Translations under genes and position numbers: made by a program | DNA from: Aphodousia sp048520025 | Lineage (GTDB): Bacteria > Pseudomonadota > Gammaproteobacteria > Burkholderiales > Burkholderiaceae_F | Reading direction: 5' to 3' | Assembly: GCA_048520025.1 (NCBI GenBank) | Contig: DBFZTP010000094.1 | Coordinates: 1 to 19,540 of the forward strand | Length of the DNA stretch: 19,540 nucleotides | Notes under the pieces: generated by a model | The model's database searches: none | Told to the model about the DNA's origin: nothing | What the model saw: only the letters and a program-made list of their open reading frames with translations | Part shown: positions 7,532 through 14,960 of the stretch, piece by piece | How positions within the stretch are numbered: position 1 is the stretch's first letter | How the letters are laid out: each line of letters starts with the position of its first letter

Positions 7532-8283
7532 TGAGATTTTTTGCCATATTTTTATCAATGATTGCGGTTGGACTTTACGTTTGGCCAACGATTGAAAGTG
7601 AGTTTCTTGCTGAATCTGTAAAGACCGGTTCAGTTCGAGAGGTGTTTCCTCAAACAATGATTGATATTCGCCCCGTGAGTGATGTTCAAAGTGTGTTGGA
7701 AAAGAAATCAATCGAAAATCCCCAACCCGTTACGTTACAAGACAGTCAAGAGCAACCCTCAGCCGTTGTTTCTACGGATGAAAAGTCACTGTCTGAGGAT
7801 TTGAAAGTAGAGCAGCCCGAGGATGAATTGATTTGTGTGAGATTGGGGCCGGTTTCTTCAAAACGATTGCCAGTCCTTAATCAGTCACTAGAGCAACAAA
7901 AGTTATTGGAACAAGTTAGTGTTGAACCGATTCTCGGGGATGACCATTGGATTGTCTTTATCATTCCTTCTGGAACAAAGAAAGGGGCGTTGGCTCAAGC
8001 CAACCAAATGAAGCGCTTAGGTTATAAGAATGCGGTGGCAATTACAGAAGGTCCGCTATTGAACGGGGTTAGTTTAAATACCTTTGCTGACGAAGAGCGA
8101 GCACGAGACTTTTTACAGCAAGTGCAAGACAAAACGAAAATGCAAGGTATTCGCGTAACCCGTATTATCGGGCAGCCGACCAGTGATGTATATTTAATTT
8201 TTGCCAATATTTCGCAAGAACAATATGAAAAAGTGGCGACCATTGGCCGCCACCACAAGCAACAACTTCAACCGTGTTTTTAA
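7531..8283 (+). CDS. Membrane-anchored SPOR-domain-like protein
   Basis: A 250-residue protein with one N-terminal membrane segment (about 3-19), a charged, Pro/Gln/Glu-rich linker (about 25-100) and a C-terminal SPOR-like domain (about 100-205). Two patterns show the domain: CVRLGPVSS, resembling the usual GPF strand, and later LGYKNAVAITEG with EERARDFLQQVQ. SPOR domains bind denuded septal glycan strands, so a periplasmic role at the division site is plausible. Specific function is unknown. Start ATG at 7531 shares its A with the coaX stop (TAATG); a GTG at 7522 in the same frame has no ribosome site. A SPOR gene after birA-coaX recurs in betaproteobacteria. It ends tail to tail with the HIT gene. 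Confidence 0.72.
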   Translation: MRFFAIFLSMIAVGLYVWPTIESEFLAESVKTGSVREVFPQTMIDIRPVSDVQSVLEKKSIENPQPVTLQDSQEQPSAVVSTDEKSLSEDLKVEQPEDELICVRLGPVSSKRLPVLNQSLEQQKLLEQVSVEPILGDDHWIVFIIPSGTKKGALAQANQMKRLGYKNAVAITEGPLLNGVSLNTFADEERARDFLQQVQDKTKMQGIRVTRIIGQPTSDVYLIFANISQEQYEKVATIGRHHKQQLQPCF

Positions 8284-8705
8284 CGAAGTTGTTCTAAGCG
8301 CTTAGGAAGTTCCTCACATAACTTAGTCGCCAATTCTTGACGTTGAGAAAGGTATTGCGGGTTTTCTTCTCTTTGTTTGACTCCCCAAACCGATTCAGGG
8401 AAATGAGTGTCATTTTTGAAACGGGGAATGAGATGCCAGTGCAGGTGAGGAACCATATTGCCGAATTGAGCCCAATTAATTTTGTCTGGGCGCATCGTTT
8501 CTCTCATTACTGTTTCAACAACGGTTAAGACGTTAAAAAGATGCTTGCGATCTTCGCAACTTAAGTCAGAGACTTCTGCGACATGATCAATCCAAATCAC
8601 ACGAAGGTAGCCGGGGAATAACGGATCCTTGACATTAATCACAAAAAGTTTGTCATCATGCCAAAGAGCTTCTTGGGGATTTTTCTTGCAAAGTTCACAC
8701 GTCAT
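8280..8705 (-). CDS. HIT-family nucleotide-binding hydrolase
   Basis: A 141-residue cytoplasmic protein of the histidine-triad superfamily. The triad HLHWHLIPR gives His87, His89 and His91, the pattern used to cleave phosphoanhydride or phosphoramidate bonds of nucleotides. An N-terminal CELC (3-6) could contribute to a metal site. The natural substrate cannot be told from sequence; diadenosine polyphosphates and nucleoside phosphoramidates are known for relatives. The start has an excellent ribosome site, AAAGGAGAG just upstream (8710-8718). It is the last gene of the rlpA-M20-small protein-HIT operon. Its stop overlaps the SPOR gene stop at TTAA, with no terminator visible between them. Confidence 0.87.
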   Translation of the reverse strand: MTCELCKKNPQEALWHDDKLFVINVKDPLFPGYLRVIWIDHVAEVSDLSCEDRKHLFNVLTVVETVMRETMRPDKINWAQFGNMVPHLHWHLIPRFKNDTHFPESVWGVKQREENPQYLSQRQELATKLCEELPKRLEQLR

Positions 8706-8726
8706 GTTCTCTCCTTTAGAATTGGC

Positions 8727-8981
8727 TTAGTGGATAGGTCTGAAATACGACCCACCCTTGATGACATCACCTTCAATGAGTTCGACAGAGCCGGCACCGT
8801 CATCAATGATTTTATAATCCCATTTTTTCCGACCATTAGAGTCTTCCAACCAAACGGCAACCGGCCAATCAAGTTCATCAAGGTTGGCATTGATAAAGTC
8901 TTTGGCTTCAAGAACCGTAGCAAAATTTTCAACGAAGTCACCGTAGTCAACAATAACTTCTGTCACAACATCTCGTCTCAT
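8727..8981 (-). CDS. Small acidic protein of unknown function
   Basis: An 84-residue protein that I do not recognise. It is acidic (many Asp and Glu), without signal peptide or membrane segment, so probably cytoplasmic. Its middle shows alternating hydrophobic and charged residues (WPVAVWLEDSNG, then KKWDYKII), suggesting a small beta-rich or alpha/beta fold, and it ends in SYFRPIH. Two points support it as a real gene. It starts 2 bp after the M20 peptidase stop with GAGA 9 bases upstream, and it fills the gap to the HIT gene (21 bp) in the same direction. A competing 83-codon frame (8702-8953) in this stretch is Leu/Ser-rich and lacks such context. Confidence 0.62.
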   Translation of the reverse strand: MRRDVVTEVIVDYGDFVENFATVLEAKDFINANLDELDWPVAVWLEDSNGRKKWDYKIIDDGAGSVELIEGDVIKGGSYFRPIH

Positions 8982-8983
8982 AA

Positions 8984-10375
8984 TTAAATTCTCGATAAAA
9001 CAAGGCTAACCGTGTTAATTAATTGTTGAGTGTAACGGATATTAAGAGACTCATTGGGGGAGTGTGCGTTGGATTGTGGTCCGAGAACACCAATGAGAAT
9101 AATTTCCGTTTGCGGGAACATCGCTTCAAAGTCAGGAACAAATCCAATGGAAGCTCCTTGACCGCTAGCAAGTGTTTGAGTGCCAAAAACTTCATTGGCA
9201 GCCTCGTTAAAGAGGACTTCAACCTTTCCACCTTGTGGTGGAGCGCACCAGCCTTCGTGACACTCAATATCATCCCAAGTGACTGAGCATCCATAAGGAA
9301 TGTTCTCTGTTAATGCATCGCACACGGCTTTTTGGGCTTTTTCCATGTCAATACCAGGAGGTGTACGCATCGATAAGCGCAAAGCGACTTCACCCTGAAT
9401 CACACTGCCAGCATTTTGAACAGAAGGGATGCCATCAATGCCAATGATGGTTAGAGTGGGTTCCCAAATGGAGTTCAATAAACACTCATGAGGTGTTTCA
9501 GACTTTGGTTTAACCCCAGGCAACAAAGGAGCGGCCTTCCAAACTTCACTGCCAAGAACATCACCTACCTCTTTGAGTTGCTTTACTCGTAAAGGAGGAA
9601 TGTCGGTGTGAAGAGCATTGAGCGAAACAATGCCGGACATCGGGTCGTGAATTCTTGCGACAAGTGCCTGAGCAATACTGACAGGATCGGGAACAATGCC
9701 GGAATAGGTTCCGGAGTGAACGCCGTAAGAAAGGGCTTTCACAGTCAAGGTTCCTGTCAATGTGCCACGTAAAGAGGTGTTCAGCCAAAGGCGCTCATAA
9801 TCACCGCATAAGTTATCCAAGATGATGAAGCATTCCGGTTGGCCTATGCGAGACTTTAATTTTTCCAGATAAAACGGCAAATCGTCAGAGCCGGATTCTT
9901 CTTGTGTTTCAAAGATGGCCACAATTCGAGGGTGTTTGATATTTAGACGACGAAGACTTTCAATAGCCGTGATCATGGCGTAGACGCTATAACCATCATC
10001 GCTCGCGCCTCGACCGTACAAATAGTCTCCTTCAACGACGGGGGTCCAAGGGCCGAGTCCTTCTCGCCAAGGATAATTTTCCGGCTGCTTATCCAAATGT
10101 CCATAAAAAGCAGCGGATTTTTCAGAACCCAAACCAAAGGCCTCAATTTCAACAAATAAACAAGGCGCCTTTCCATCAATTTCAAGAACCTCGCAGTGTG
10201 CGCAAGGAATAATTTTCTTGATCCATGTGGCGGCTTGATCGCAAGCTTGACGTAAGTAACCGTTCTCTCTCCATTGGGCATCAAAGGCCGTTGATTTCGC
10301 TGGTAGTCTGACGAAATCCATGAGAGCGGGTTGAGCTTCGTTTTCCCAAAAATCTTGAATGGTTTGTTTTAACAT
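8984..10375 (-). CDS. M20-family metallopeptidase (CNDP/carnosine-dipeptidase-like)
   Basis: A 463-residue di-zinc peptidase, probably cytoplasmic because no signal peptide is seen. Metal ligands are in place: His93 in YGHLDKQP (HxD), the bridging Asp126 in GRGASDDG, the Glu159-Glu160 pair in ETQEES, Asp187 in ILDN and His438 in NAHSPNES. A lid/dimerisation domain (about 205-335) interrupts the catalytic domain, with VHSG carrying the usual lid His. The HLDKQP phrase and the length place it with CNDP-type dipeptidases, not with the shorter aminoacylase or DapE groups. Exact substrate is unknown. It starts 1 bp after the rlpA stop, indicating one operon. Confidence 0.88.
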   Translation of the reverse strand: MLKQTIQDFWENEAQPALMDFVRLPAKSTAFDAQWRENGYLRQACDQAATWIKKIIPCAHCEVLEIDGKAPCLFVEIEAFGLGSEKSAAFYGHLDKQPENYPWREGLGPWTPVVEGDYLYGRGASDDGYSVYAMITAIESLRRLNIKHPRIVAIFETQEESGSDDLPFYLEKLKSRIGQPECFIILDNLCGDYERLWLNTSLRGTLTGTLTVKALSYGVHSGTYSGIVPDPVSIAQALVARIHDPMSGIVSLNALHTDIPPLRVKQLKEVGDVLGSEVWKAAPLLPGVKPKSETPHECLLNSIWEPTLTIIGIDGIPSVQNAGSVIQGEVALRLSMRTPPGIDMEKAQKAVCDALTENIPYGCSVTWDDIECHEGWCAPPQGGKVEVLFNEAANEVFGTQTLASGQGASIGFVPDFEAMFPQTEIILIGVLGPQSNAHSPNESLNIRYTQQLINTVSLVLSRI

Positions 10376-10376
10376 C

Positions 10377-11486
10377 TCATTGTCCTTTAACCATTAATGG
10401 GACAAGTTTTTTCCCGTGTGATTGTTCAATTTGAAGTGCTTTTTGGGTGGCTTCTTCTTTGGTATTAAAGCCCCCGAGCAGAACCTTGAAAAGATTACCA
10501 TCTTGCTCGATATAAACCTCTTCACCAGTTGAGCTCTTTAAGTCATTCGCAAGTGCTTGAGCATTAGCCTTTGTCCCAAAGGCTCCTGCTTGGAGACGCC
10601 ATGGAGTGGTATTGACGATTGAGGCGGTCGGTTCTTGAAGAGTGACCTCGGTGCTGACCATCTCGTGTTGAGCAGCTTCGGTTAAATTAACGGCACCTTG
10701 CAGATCCTCAGGAGTGACGGGAGAAGCGGCCGGGGGTAAAGTCACAGGAGCTGACACGGTTTCTTTGGGTGTCGTTGTAATCGTTTGTGCAGTTGTAGTC
10801 TTCGACTCTTGGGATTTATTTTGGTGAGCGACGACGGCTGCGCCGATGACGCTAGCAATTGCTAAAGCATCTGCCCTGCTGGAAGACGAGTTGCTAGATA
10901 AATCAACTTTTGAGAAAGTCGAGGGGATGCGGCCGTTGCGAATATCGGCCATGCGAATACGTTCGACTTTGACGCGAGCGGTTCCCTTATTGACATAACC
11001 TAACTTACTGGCGGCGGCGTAGGACAAATCGATAATACGGTTATCAACGAAGGGACCACGGTCATTGACGCGAACAATGACACTTCGCCCATTTTCTAGA
11101 TTCGTTACTTTGGCGTAGCTCGGAAGCTCCATTGTTTTATGTGCGGCTGTCATGGCGTACATATTGTAGGTTTCGCCAGTGGATGTTTTTTTACCGTGAA
11201 ACATTTTTCCGTACCAGGAACCGTGCCCTGTTTGAACCATCGGTTGATCGCCCGTGACGGGATAGTAGCGTTTGCCTCCGACTTTATAGGATTTGTTGGC
11301 GAACTTGTGAGGTGGTTCGTACTTCGGTACCGCGTTGGGAGTGCCTTTGAAAGTGTTTGCCAAAAGGTCTCCTCCACCCGGAGGACCGTCGTGCTTGTAG
11401 TATCCGCCACTGCTGGAACTACAAGCCGACAAAAGCAGGCAACAAGCAACGGTCGTTGCCGACATTAAAAGGGACTTCAACTGCAT
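10377..11486 (-). CDS. rlpA: RlpA septal-ring lytic transglycosylase lipoprotein with C-terminal SPOR domain
   Basis: A 369-residue outer-membrane lipoprotein. The lipobox LSAC places the lipidated Cys at residue 22, followed by Ser. The double-psi beta-barrel lies at about 86-178 (GHGSWYGKMFHG onward). His116 and Asp142 (VNDRGPF) are 26 residues apart, matching catalytic His131 and Asp157 of P. aeruginosa RlpA. A Thr/Pro-rich linker (about 190-290) leads to a SPOR domain (about 293-366, starting WRLQAGAF). The SPOR domain targets glycan stripped of peptides and the barrel cleaves it, which helps daughter-cell separation. Start ATG has GAAGG six bases upstream. It is the first gene of a four-gene minus-strand operon with its own predicted promoter, and is divergent from gatC. 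Confidence 0.92.
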   Translation of the reverse strand: MQLKSLLMSATTVACCLLLSACSSSSGGYYKHDGPPGGGDLLANTFKGTPNAVPKYEPPHKFANKSYKVGGKRYYPVTGDQPMVQTGHGSWYGKMFHGKKTSTGETYNMYAMTAAHKTMELPSYAKVTNLENGRSVIVRVNDRGPFVDNRIIDLSYAAASKLGYVNKGTARVKVERIRMADIRNGRIPSTFSKVDLSSNSSSSRADALAIASVIGAAVVAHQNKSQESKTTTAQTITTTPKETVSAPVTLPPAASPVTPEDLQGAVNLTEAAQHEMVSTEVTLQEPTASIVNTTPWRLQAGAFGTKANAQALANDLKSSTGEEVYIEQDGNLFKVLLGGFNTKEEATQKALQIEQSHGKKLVPLMVKGQ

Positions 11487-11515
11487 GACAAACCTTCGAC
11501 AAAGAGATTGTTTTG

Positions 11516-11544
11516 ATTATCAATGATTAGGAAGGTGATTGCAA
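11516..11544 (-). promoter_or_regulatory. Predicted sigma-70 promoter of the rlpA operon
   Basis: Read on the minus strand, TTGCAA (11539-11544) and GATAAT (11516-11521) are separated by 17 bp. This is four of six and five of six matches to consensus. Transcription would start near 11509, giving a leader of about 23 bases before the rlpA ATG, which fits its ribosome site. Confidence 0.5.
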
Positions 11545-11590
11545 TGGACGGTTGCAACATAACGTATCGCAAAGAAAATCGTTTCTGCCC

Positions 11591-11619
11591 TTTAGAAATG
11601 GGCGAAAAGTCGCTAAAAT
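11591..11619 (+). promoter_or_regulatory. Possible promoter of gatCAB
   Basis: TTTAGA (11591-11596) and TAAAAT (11614-11619) are 17 bp apart upstream of gatC. The -10 is good and the -35 weak. Transcription would start near 11626, leaving a leader of about 57 bases. An imperfect hairpin (GCCC 11587-11590 with GGGC 11600-11603) surrounds the -35. This is tentative. Confidence 0.3.
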
Positions 11620-11682
11620 CAATCAGTTATTTTGAAACAAATTCATCGAGTTTTTCGATGGTTTAGTATTTTGGAAATTCTT

Positions 11683-11970
11683 ATGACTTTGGCTCTTGAA
11701 GATATTCACCGTATCGCCGATTTAAGTCATCTTTCTATTGATGATGAACAAGCGGTTCGTATTCAAGGTGAACTCAACAATATTTTTCAAATGATTGAGC
11801 GTATTCAAGCCGTTGATACAACGGACGTTGAACCGATGCCCCATCCTCATGACGGCGCTCAGCGCTTGCGTGAGGATATTGTTCGCGAACAAAATGATCG
11901 TGAAAATAATATGAAGAACGCTCCCGAACAATCTGAAGGTCACTTCTTAGTTCCGCAGGTGATTGAATAA
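11683..11970 (+). CDS. gatC: Asp/Glu-tRNA amidotransferase subunit C
   Basis: A 95-residue subunit of the GatCAB complex, which converts misacylated Glu-tRNA(Gln) and/or Asp-tRNA(Asn) to the correct amide forms. GatC wraps GatA and GatB and stabilises them. The family's helical N-terminus (LEDIHRIADLSHL) and the DVEPMPHP segment near residue 48 are clear. The frame is open back to a TTG at 11632, but ATG 11683 gives the usual family length and start. The ribosome site there is weak (GGA at 11673-11675). It heads a gatC-gatA-gatB operon and overlaps gatA by one base (TAATG). Confidence 0.93.
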   Translation: MTLALEDIHRIADLSHLSIDDEQAVRIQGELNNIFQMIERIQAVDTTDVEPMPHPHDGAQRLREDIVREQNDRENNMKNAPEQSEGHFLVPQVIE

Positions 11971-13430
11971 TGGCACAAGAAATTTTCCACGCTTCCGTTG
12001 CGCAATTAAGCGATAAGCTCGCTCGCAAGGAAGTTTCCGCTGTTGAACTCGCACAAACGTATTTGGATCGCATTGAAGCCCATCAAGACTTAAATGCTTA
12101 CTTGGATGTGCGTCCCGAAGTTACTTTGGCTCAAGCCAAAGCTGCAGATGAGCGAATTGCAAAGGGTGAAGGATCTCGTTTAACCGGGATTCCGATTGCT
12201 CATAAAGATTTGTTTGTGACCAAGGAATGGTCAACATCAGCAGCCAGTAAGATGTTGGAAGGCTACATGAGTCCTTTCAATGCAACGGTTGTCGAAAACC
12301 TTAACAATGCCGGCATGGTGTGTTTAGGTAAGGTGAACTGTGATGAGTTTGCCATGGGTGGCAGTAATGAAAATTCCGCCTTCGGTAAGGTATTAAATCC
12401 TTGGAATAAGGATTGCGTTCCCGGTGGCTCTTCAGGTGGTTCCTCTGCTGCCGTTGCAGCAAGCCTTTGTCCTATTGCGACCGGCACAGATACGGGTGGT
12501 TCTATTCGTGAACCGGCAGTTTTCACCGGTATTACCGGTTTGAAGCCCACTTATGGCCGTCCTTCTCGTTGGGGTGTGATTGCTTTTGCTTCGAGCTTGG
12601 ATACGCCGGGGTTGATGGCTCGTTCTGCCGAAGACTGCGCCATCGTTATGAACGATATGATTGAGTTTGATCCGAAGGATTCAACCTGTGTTGAATTGCC
12701 CAAGGAAGACTTCACGCGTTATCTCGACACCGATATCAAGGGAATGAAGATCGGCGTTCCTCGTAAGTGGTTTGCTGACGGCTTGGATCCTGAGTTGGCT
12801 GCAAGCATCGAAGACGCTATTAAGACCTATGAAAAGATGGGGGCTAAGATTGTTGACGTTGAACTTCCCACGGTTGATTTAGGGGTTCCGGTCTACTATG
12901 TCGTGGCTTGCGCTGAAGCCTCCTCTAACTTAAGTCGCTATGACGGCGTTCGTTACGGCCATCGCGCTCAAGCGTATACCGATATTCAAGACATGATTAA
13001 GCGTAGCCGTTCAGAAGGCTTGGGTTTAGAGCCTCAACGTCGAATCATGATTGGTACCTATGTACTCTCTCATGGTTACTACGATGCTTACTACATCAAG
13101 GCTCAACGTGTTCGTCGTTTGATTGCTAACGAACTCAATGGCATCTTCAAGGATGTGGACGCCATGATTAGTCCGGCAGCAACCGGCCCTGCTTATCATT
13201 TTGGTGAAAAGAGTGAACCGGTACAAGCTTATTTGAGCGACCTCTACACGGTTCCGGTTTCTTTGGCTGGTTTGCCGGGTATTGGTATGCCGTGTGGCAT
13301 GCACTCCAATGGTTTGCCCTTGGGCTTCCAATTAGTCGGTTCGCTCTTTAGCGAAGCAAAGTTATTGGGTATGGCTCATCGCTATCAATGTGAAACGGAT
13401 TGGCACAAGCGTATTCCCGCTGGCTACTAA
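11970..13430 (+). CDS. gatA: Asp/Glu-tRNA amidotransferase subunit A (amidase)
   Basis: A 486-residue amidase-signature enzyme that hydrolyses glutamine and channels ammonia to GatB. The Ser-cisSer-Lys triad is complete and at the same numbers as in S. aureus GatA: Lys79 (HKD), Ser154 (GGSSGGSS) and nucleophile Ser178 (TGGSIR). Full family length with no damage. AGGTGA at 11958-11963 inside the end of gatC precedes the overlapping ATG, so translation is coupled. Lysine codons here are mostly AAG, unlike the AAA-rich ABC transporter genes at the left, suggesting strong expression. The complex implies that the cell lacks GlnRS, AsnRS or both, although some betaproteobacteria keep both routes. 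Confidence 0.96.
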   Translation: MAQEIFHASVAQLSDKLARKEVSAVELAQTYLDRIEAHQDLNAYLDVRPEVTLAQAKAADERIAKGEGSRLTGIPIAHKDLFVTKEWSTSAASKMLEGYMSPFNATVVENLNNAGMVCLGKVNCDEFAMGGSNENSAFGKVLNPWNKDCVPGGSSGGSSAAVAASLCPIATGTDTGGSIREPAVFTGITGLKPTYGRPSRWGVIAFASSLDTPGLMARSAEDCAIVMNDMIEFDPKDSTCVELPKEDFTRYLDTDIKGMKIGVPRKWFADGLDPELAASIEDAIKTYEKMGAKIVDVELPTVDLGVPVYYVVACAEASSNLSRYDGVRYGHRAQAYTDIQDMIKRSRSEGLGLEPQRRIMIGTYVLSHGYYDAYYIKAQRVRRLIANELNGIFKDVDAMISPAATGPAYHFGEKSEPVQAYLSDLYTVPVSLAGLPGIGMPCGMHSNGLPLGFQLVGSLFSEAKLLGMAHRYQCETDWHKRIPAGY

Positions 13431-13445
13431 TAAGGAAAAAAGAAT

Positions 13446-14894
13446 ATGCAATGGGAAGTAGTGATTGGTTTGGAAACGCACGTTCAGTTGTCAACCAATA
13501 CCAAGATTTTCTCTGCCGCTTCGACCGATATCGGTGCGGATGCTAATACCCACGCTTGTGTTGTGGACTTGGCTTTACCCGGTACGTTACCGGTGCTCAA
13601 TCACGGTGCTGTCGAGCGCGCAATGAAATTCGGTTTGGCAATTGGCGCAACCGTTGCCAAGCGTTCTATTTTTGACCGTAAGAATTATTTCTACCCTGAT
13701 TTGCCCAAGGGCTATCAAATTAGTCAGTTTGAGTGGCCGATCGTGGTGGGTGGTCAGGTGAGCTTCATGGTGACCCCGAAAAAGGGTGAACCGTACATGA
13801 AGACGTTAAATTTGACCCGAGCTCACTTAGAAGAAGATGCTGGCAAGAGCGTTCACGGTTTGGAAATGAACCGAAGCGGTATCGACTTAAATCGTGCCGG
13901 TACTCCGCTTTTGGAAATTGTGACGGAGCCGGAATTGCGTTCGGCTGAAGAAGCGGTTGCTTACGCTCGTACCTTGCACGCTTTGGTTGTGTGGTTGGGC
14001 ATCAGCCACGGCGATATGCAAAACGGTAACTTCCGTTGCGACGCCAACGTGAGTGTGCGCCCTGTTGGGCAAAAAGAATTCGGTACGCGTTGCGAAATTA
14101 AGAACCTCAACTCGTTCCGCTTCTTGCAAGACGCCATCGAATATGAAGTTCGTCGTCAAATTGAATTGATTGAAGACGGTGGCAAGGTCGTTCAAGCAAC
14201 GCGCCTGTACGATCCGGATAAGGGTGAAACGCGTCAAATGCGTTCTAAGGAAGACTCGATGGATTATCGTTACTTCCCGGATCCTGACCTTTTACCGCTT
14301 GAGATTTCCGATGAATGGTTAGATCGCGTGAAGGCAGAAATGCCGGAATTGCCCGAAGAGTTGCGAGCACGCTTGGAAAAGGACTTCGGCTTGCCGGCCT
14401 ATGACGCCTCGATTCTGACGACCTCTAAACCTTTGGCGGACTACTACTTAGCCGTGGCCGATGCAGTTAGTGACAAGAAGATTGCAGCTAACTGGGTGAT
14501 GGGTGAAGTTTCTGCGGCCTTGAACCAACAAGAAGGGGCTACGATTGAAACGTTGCCCGTGACGCCTGCCAAATTAGCCGCTTTGATTGGTCGTGTTTTG
14601 GATGGCACGATTAACAATAAGGGGGCTAAACAAGTCTTTGCTGCCATTATGGATGGCAACGGTGAAGTCGATGCTCTCATTGACTCCTTGGGCTTAAAGC
14701 AAATCTCTGATACGGGCGCTTTGGAAAAAATCATTGACGAAGTGATTGCTAACAATCCGAAGAATGTAGAAGAGTTTAAGGCTGGTAAAGAAAAGGCATT
14801 GAACGGCCTGGTCGGTCAAGTGATGAAGGCCAGTAAGGGCAAAGCCAATCCGGGTCAAGTCAACCAATTATTGCGTCAAAAGTTGACGGCATAA
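13446..14894 (+). CDS. gatB: Asp/Glu-tRNA amidotransferase subunit B
   Basis: A 482-residue subunit that phosphorylates the tRNA-bound carboxylate and amidates it with ammonia from GatA. The opening GLETHVQL (8-15) carries Glu10 and His12 of the kinase site. The family signature DLNRAGTPLLEIVTEP is near residues 148-163. The GatB/YqeY tail domain that grips tRNA covers about 335-480, ending in a basic helix (VNQLLRQKL). Start ATG has AAGGAA at 13432-13437, 15 bp after gatA. It is the last gene of the operon and is followed by a hairpin terminator. Confidence 0.96.
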   Translation: MQWEVVIGLETHVQLSTNTKIFSAASTDIGADANTHACVVDLALPGTLPVLNHGAVERAMKFGLAIGATVAKRSIFDRKNYFYPDLPKGYQISQFEWPIVVGGQVSFMVTPKKGEPYMKTLNLTRAHLEEDAGKSVHGLEMNRSGIDLNRAGTPLLEIVTEPELRSAEEAVAYARTLHALVVWLGISHGDMQNGNFRCDANVSVRPVGQKEFGTRCEIKNLNSFRFLQDAIEYEVRRQIELIEDGGKVVQATRLYDPDKGETRQMRSKEDSMDYRYFPDPDLLPLEISDEWLDRVKAEMPELPEELRARLEKDFGLPAYDASILTTSKPLADYYLAVADAVSDKKIAANWVMGEVSAALNQQEGATIETLPVTPAKLAALIGRVLDGTINNKGAKQVFAAIMDGNGEVDALIDSLGLKQISDTGALEKIIDEVIANNPKNVEEFKAGKEKALNGLVGQVMKASKGKANPGQVNQLLRQKLTA

Positions 14895-14914
14895 TGTCTT
14901 AATCTCGGATGCAA

Positions 14915-14944
14915 AAAAAAGCAGTTCGCAAGAACTGCTTTTTT
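14915..14944. terminator. Bidirectional intrinsic terminator between gatB and pyrE
   Basis: GCAGTTC and GAACTGC pair around a GCAA tetraloop (14928-14931). An A-run pairs with a T-run outside, making a stem of up to 13 bp with a U-tract on either strand. It lies 20 bp after the gatB stop and 16 bp beyond the pyrE stop. Confidence 0.9.
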
Positions 14945-14960
14945 GCTATCCGTATTTGGA

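Noticed and set aside
8702..8953. 83-codon minus-strand frame competing with the 84-residue protein
   Set aside because: Biased Leu/Ser/Lys composition, overlap with the HIT ribosome site and start, and no ribosome site of its own.
8658..8987. 109-codon plus-strand open frame across the small-protein gene
   Set aside because: No upstream ribosome site and no family resemblance. The minus-strand 84-residue gene fits the operon spacing better.
11577..11606. Hairpin upstream of gatC as a possible riboswitch or terminator
   Set aside because: Only two 4-bp stems with a bulge and no U-tract. It lies upstream of the likely transcription start and there is no conserved riboswitch core.
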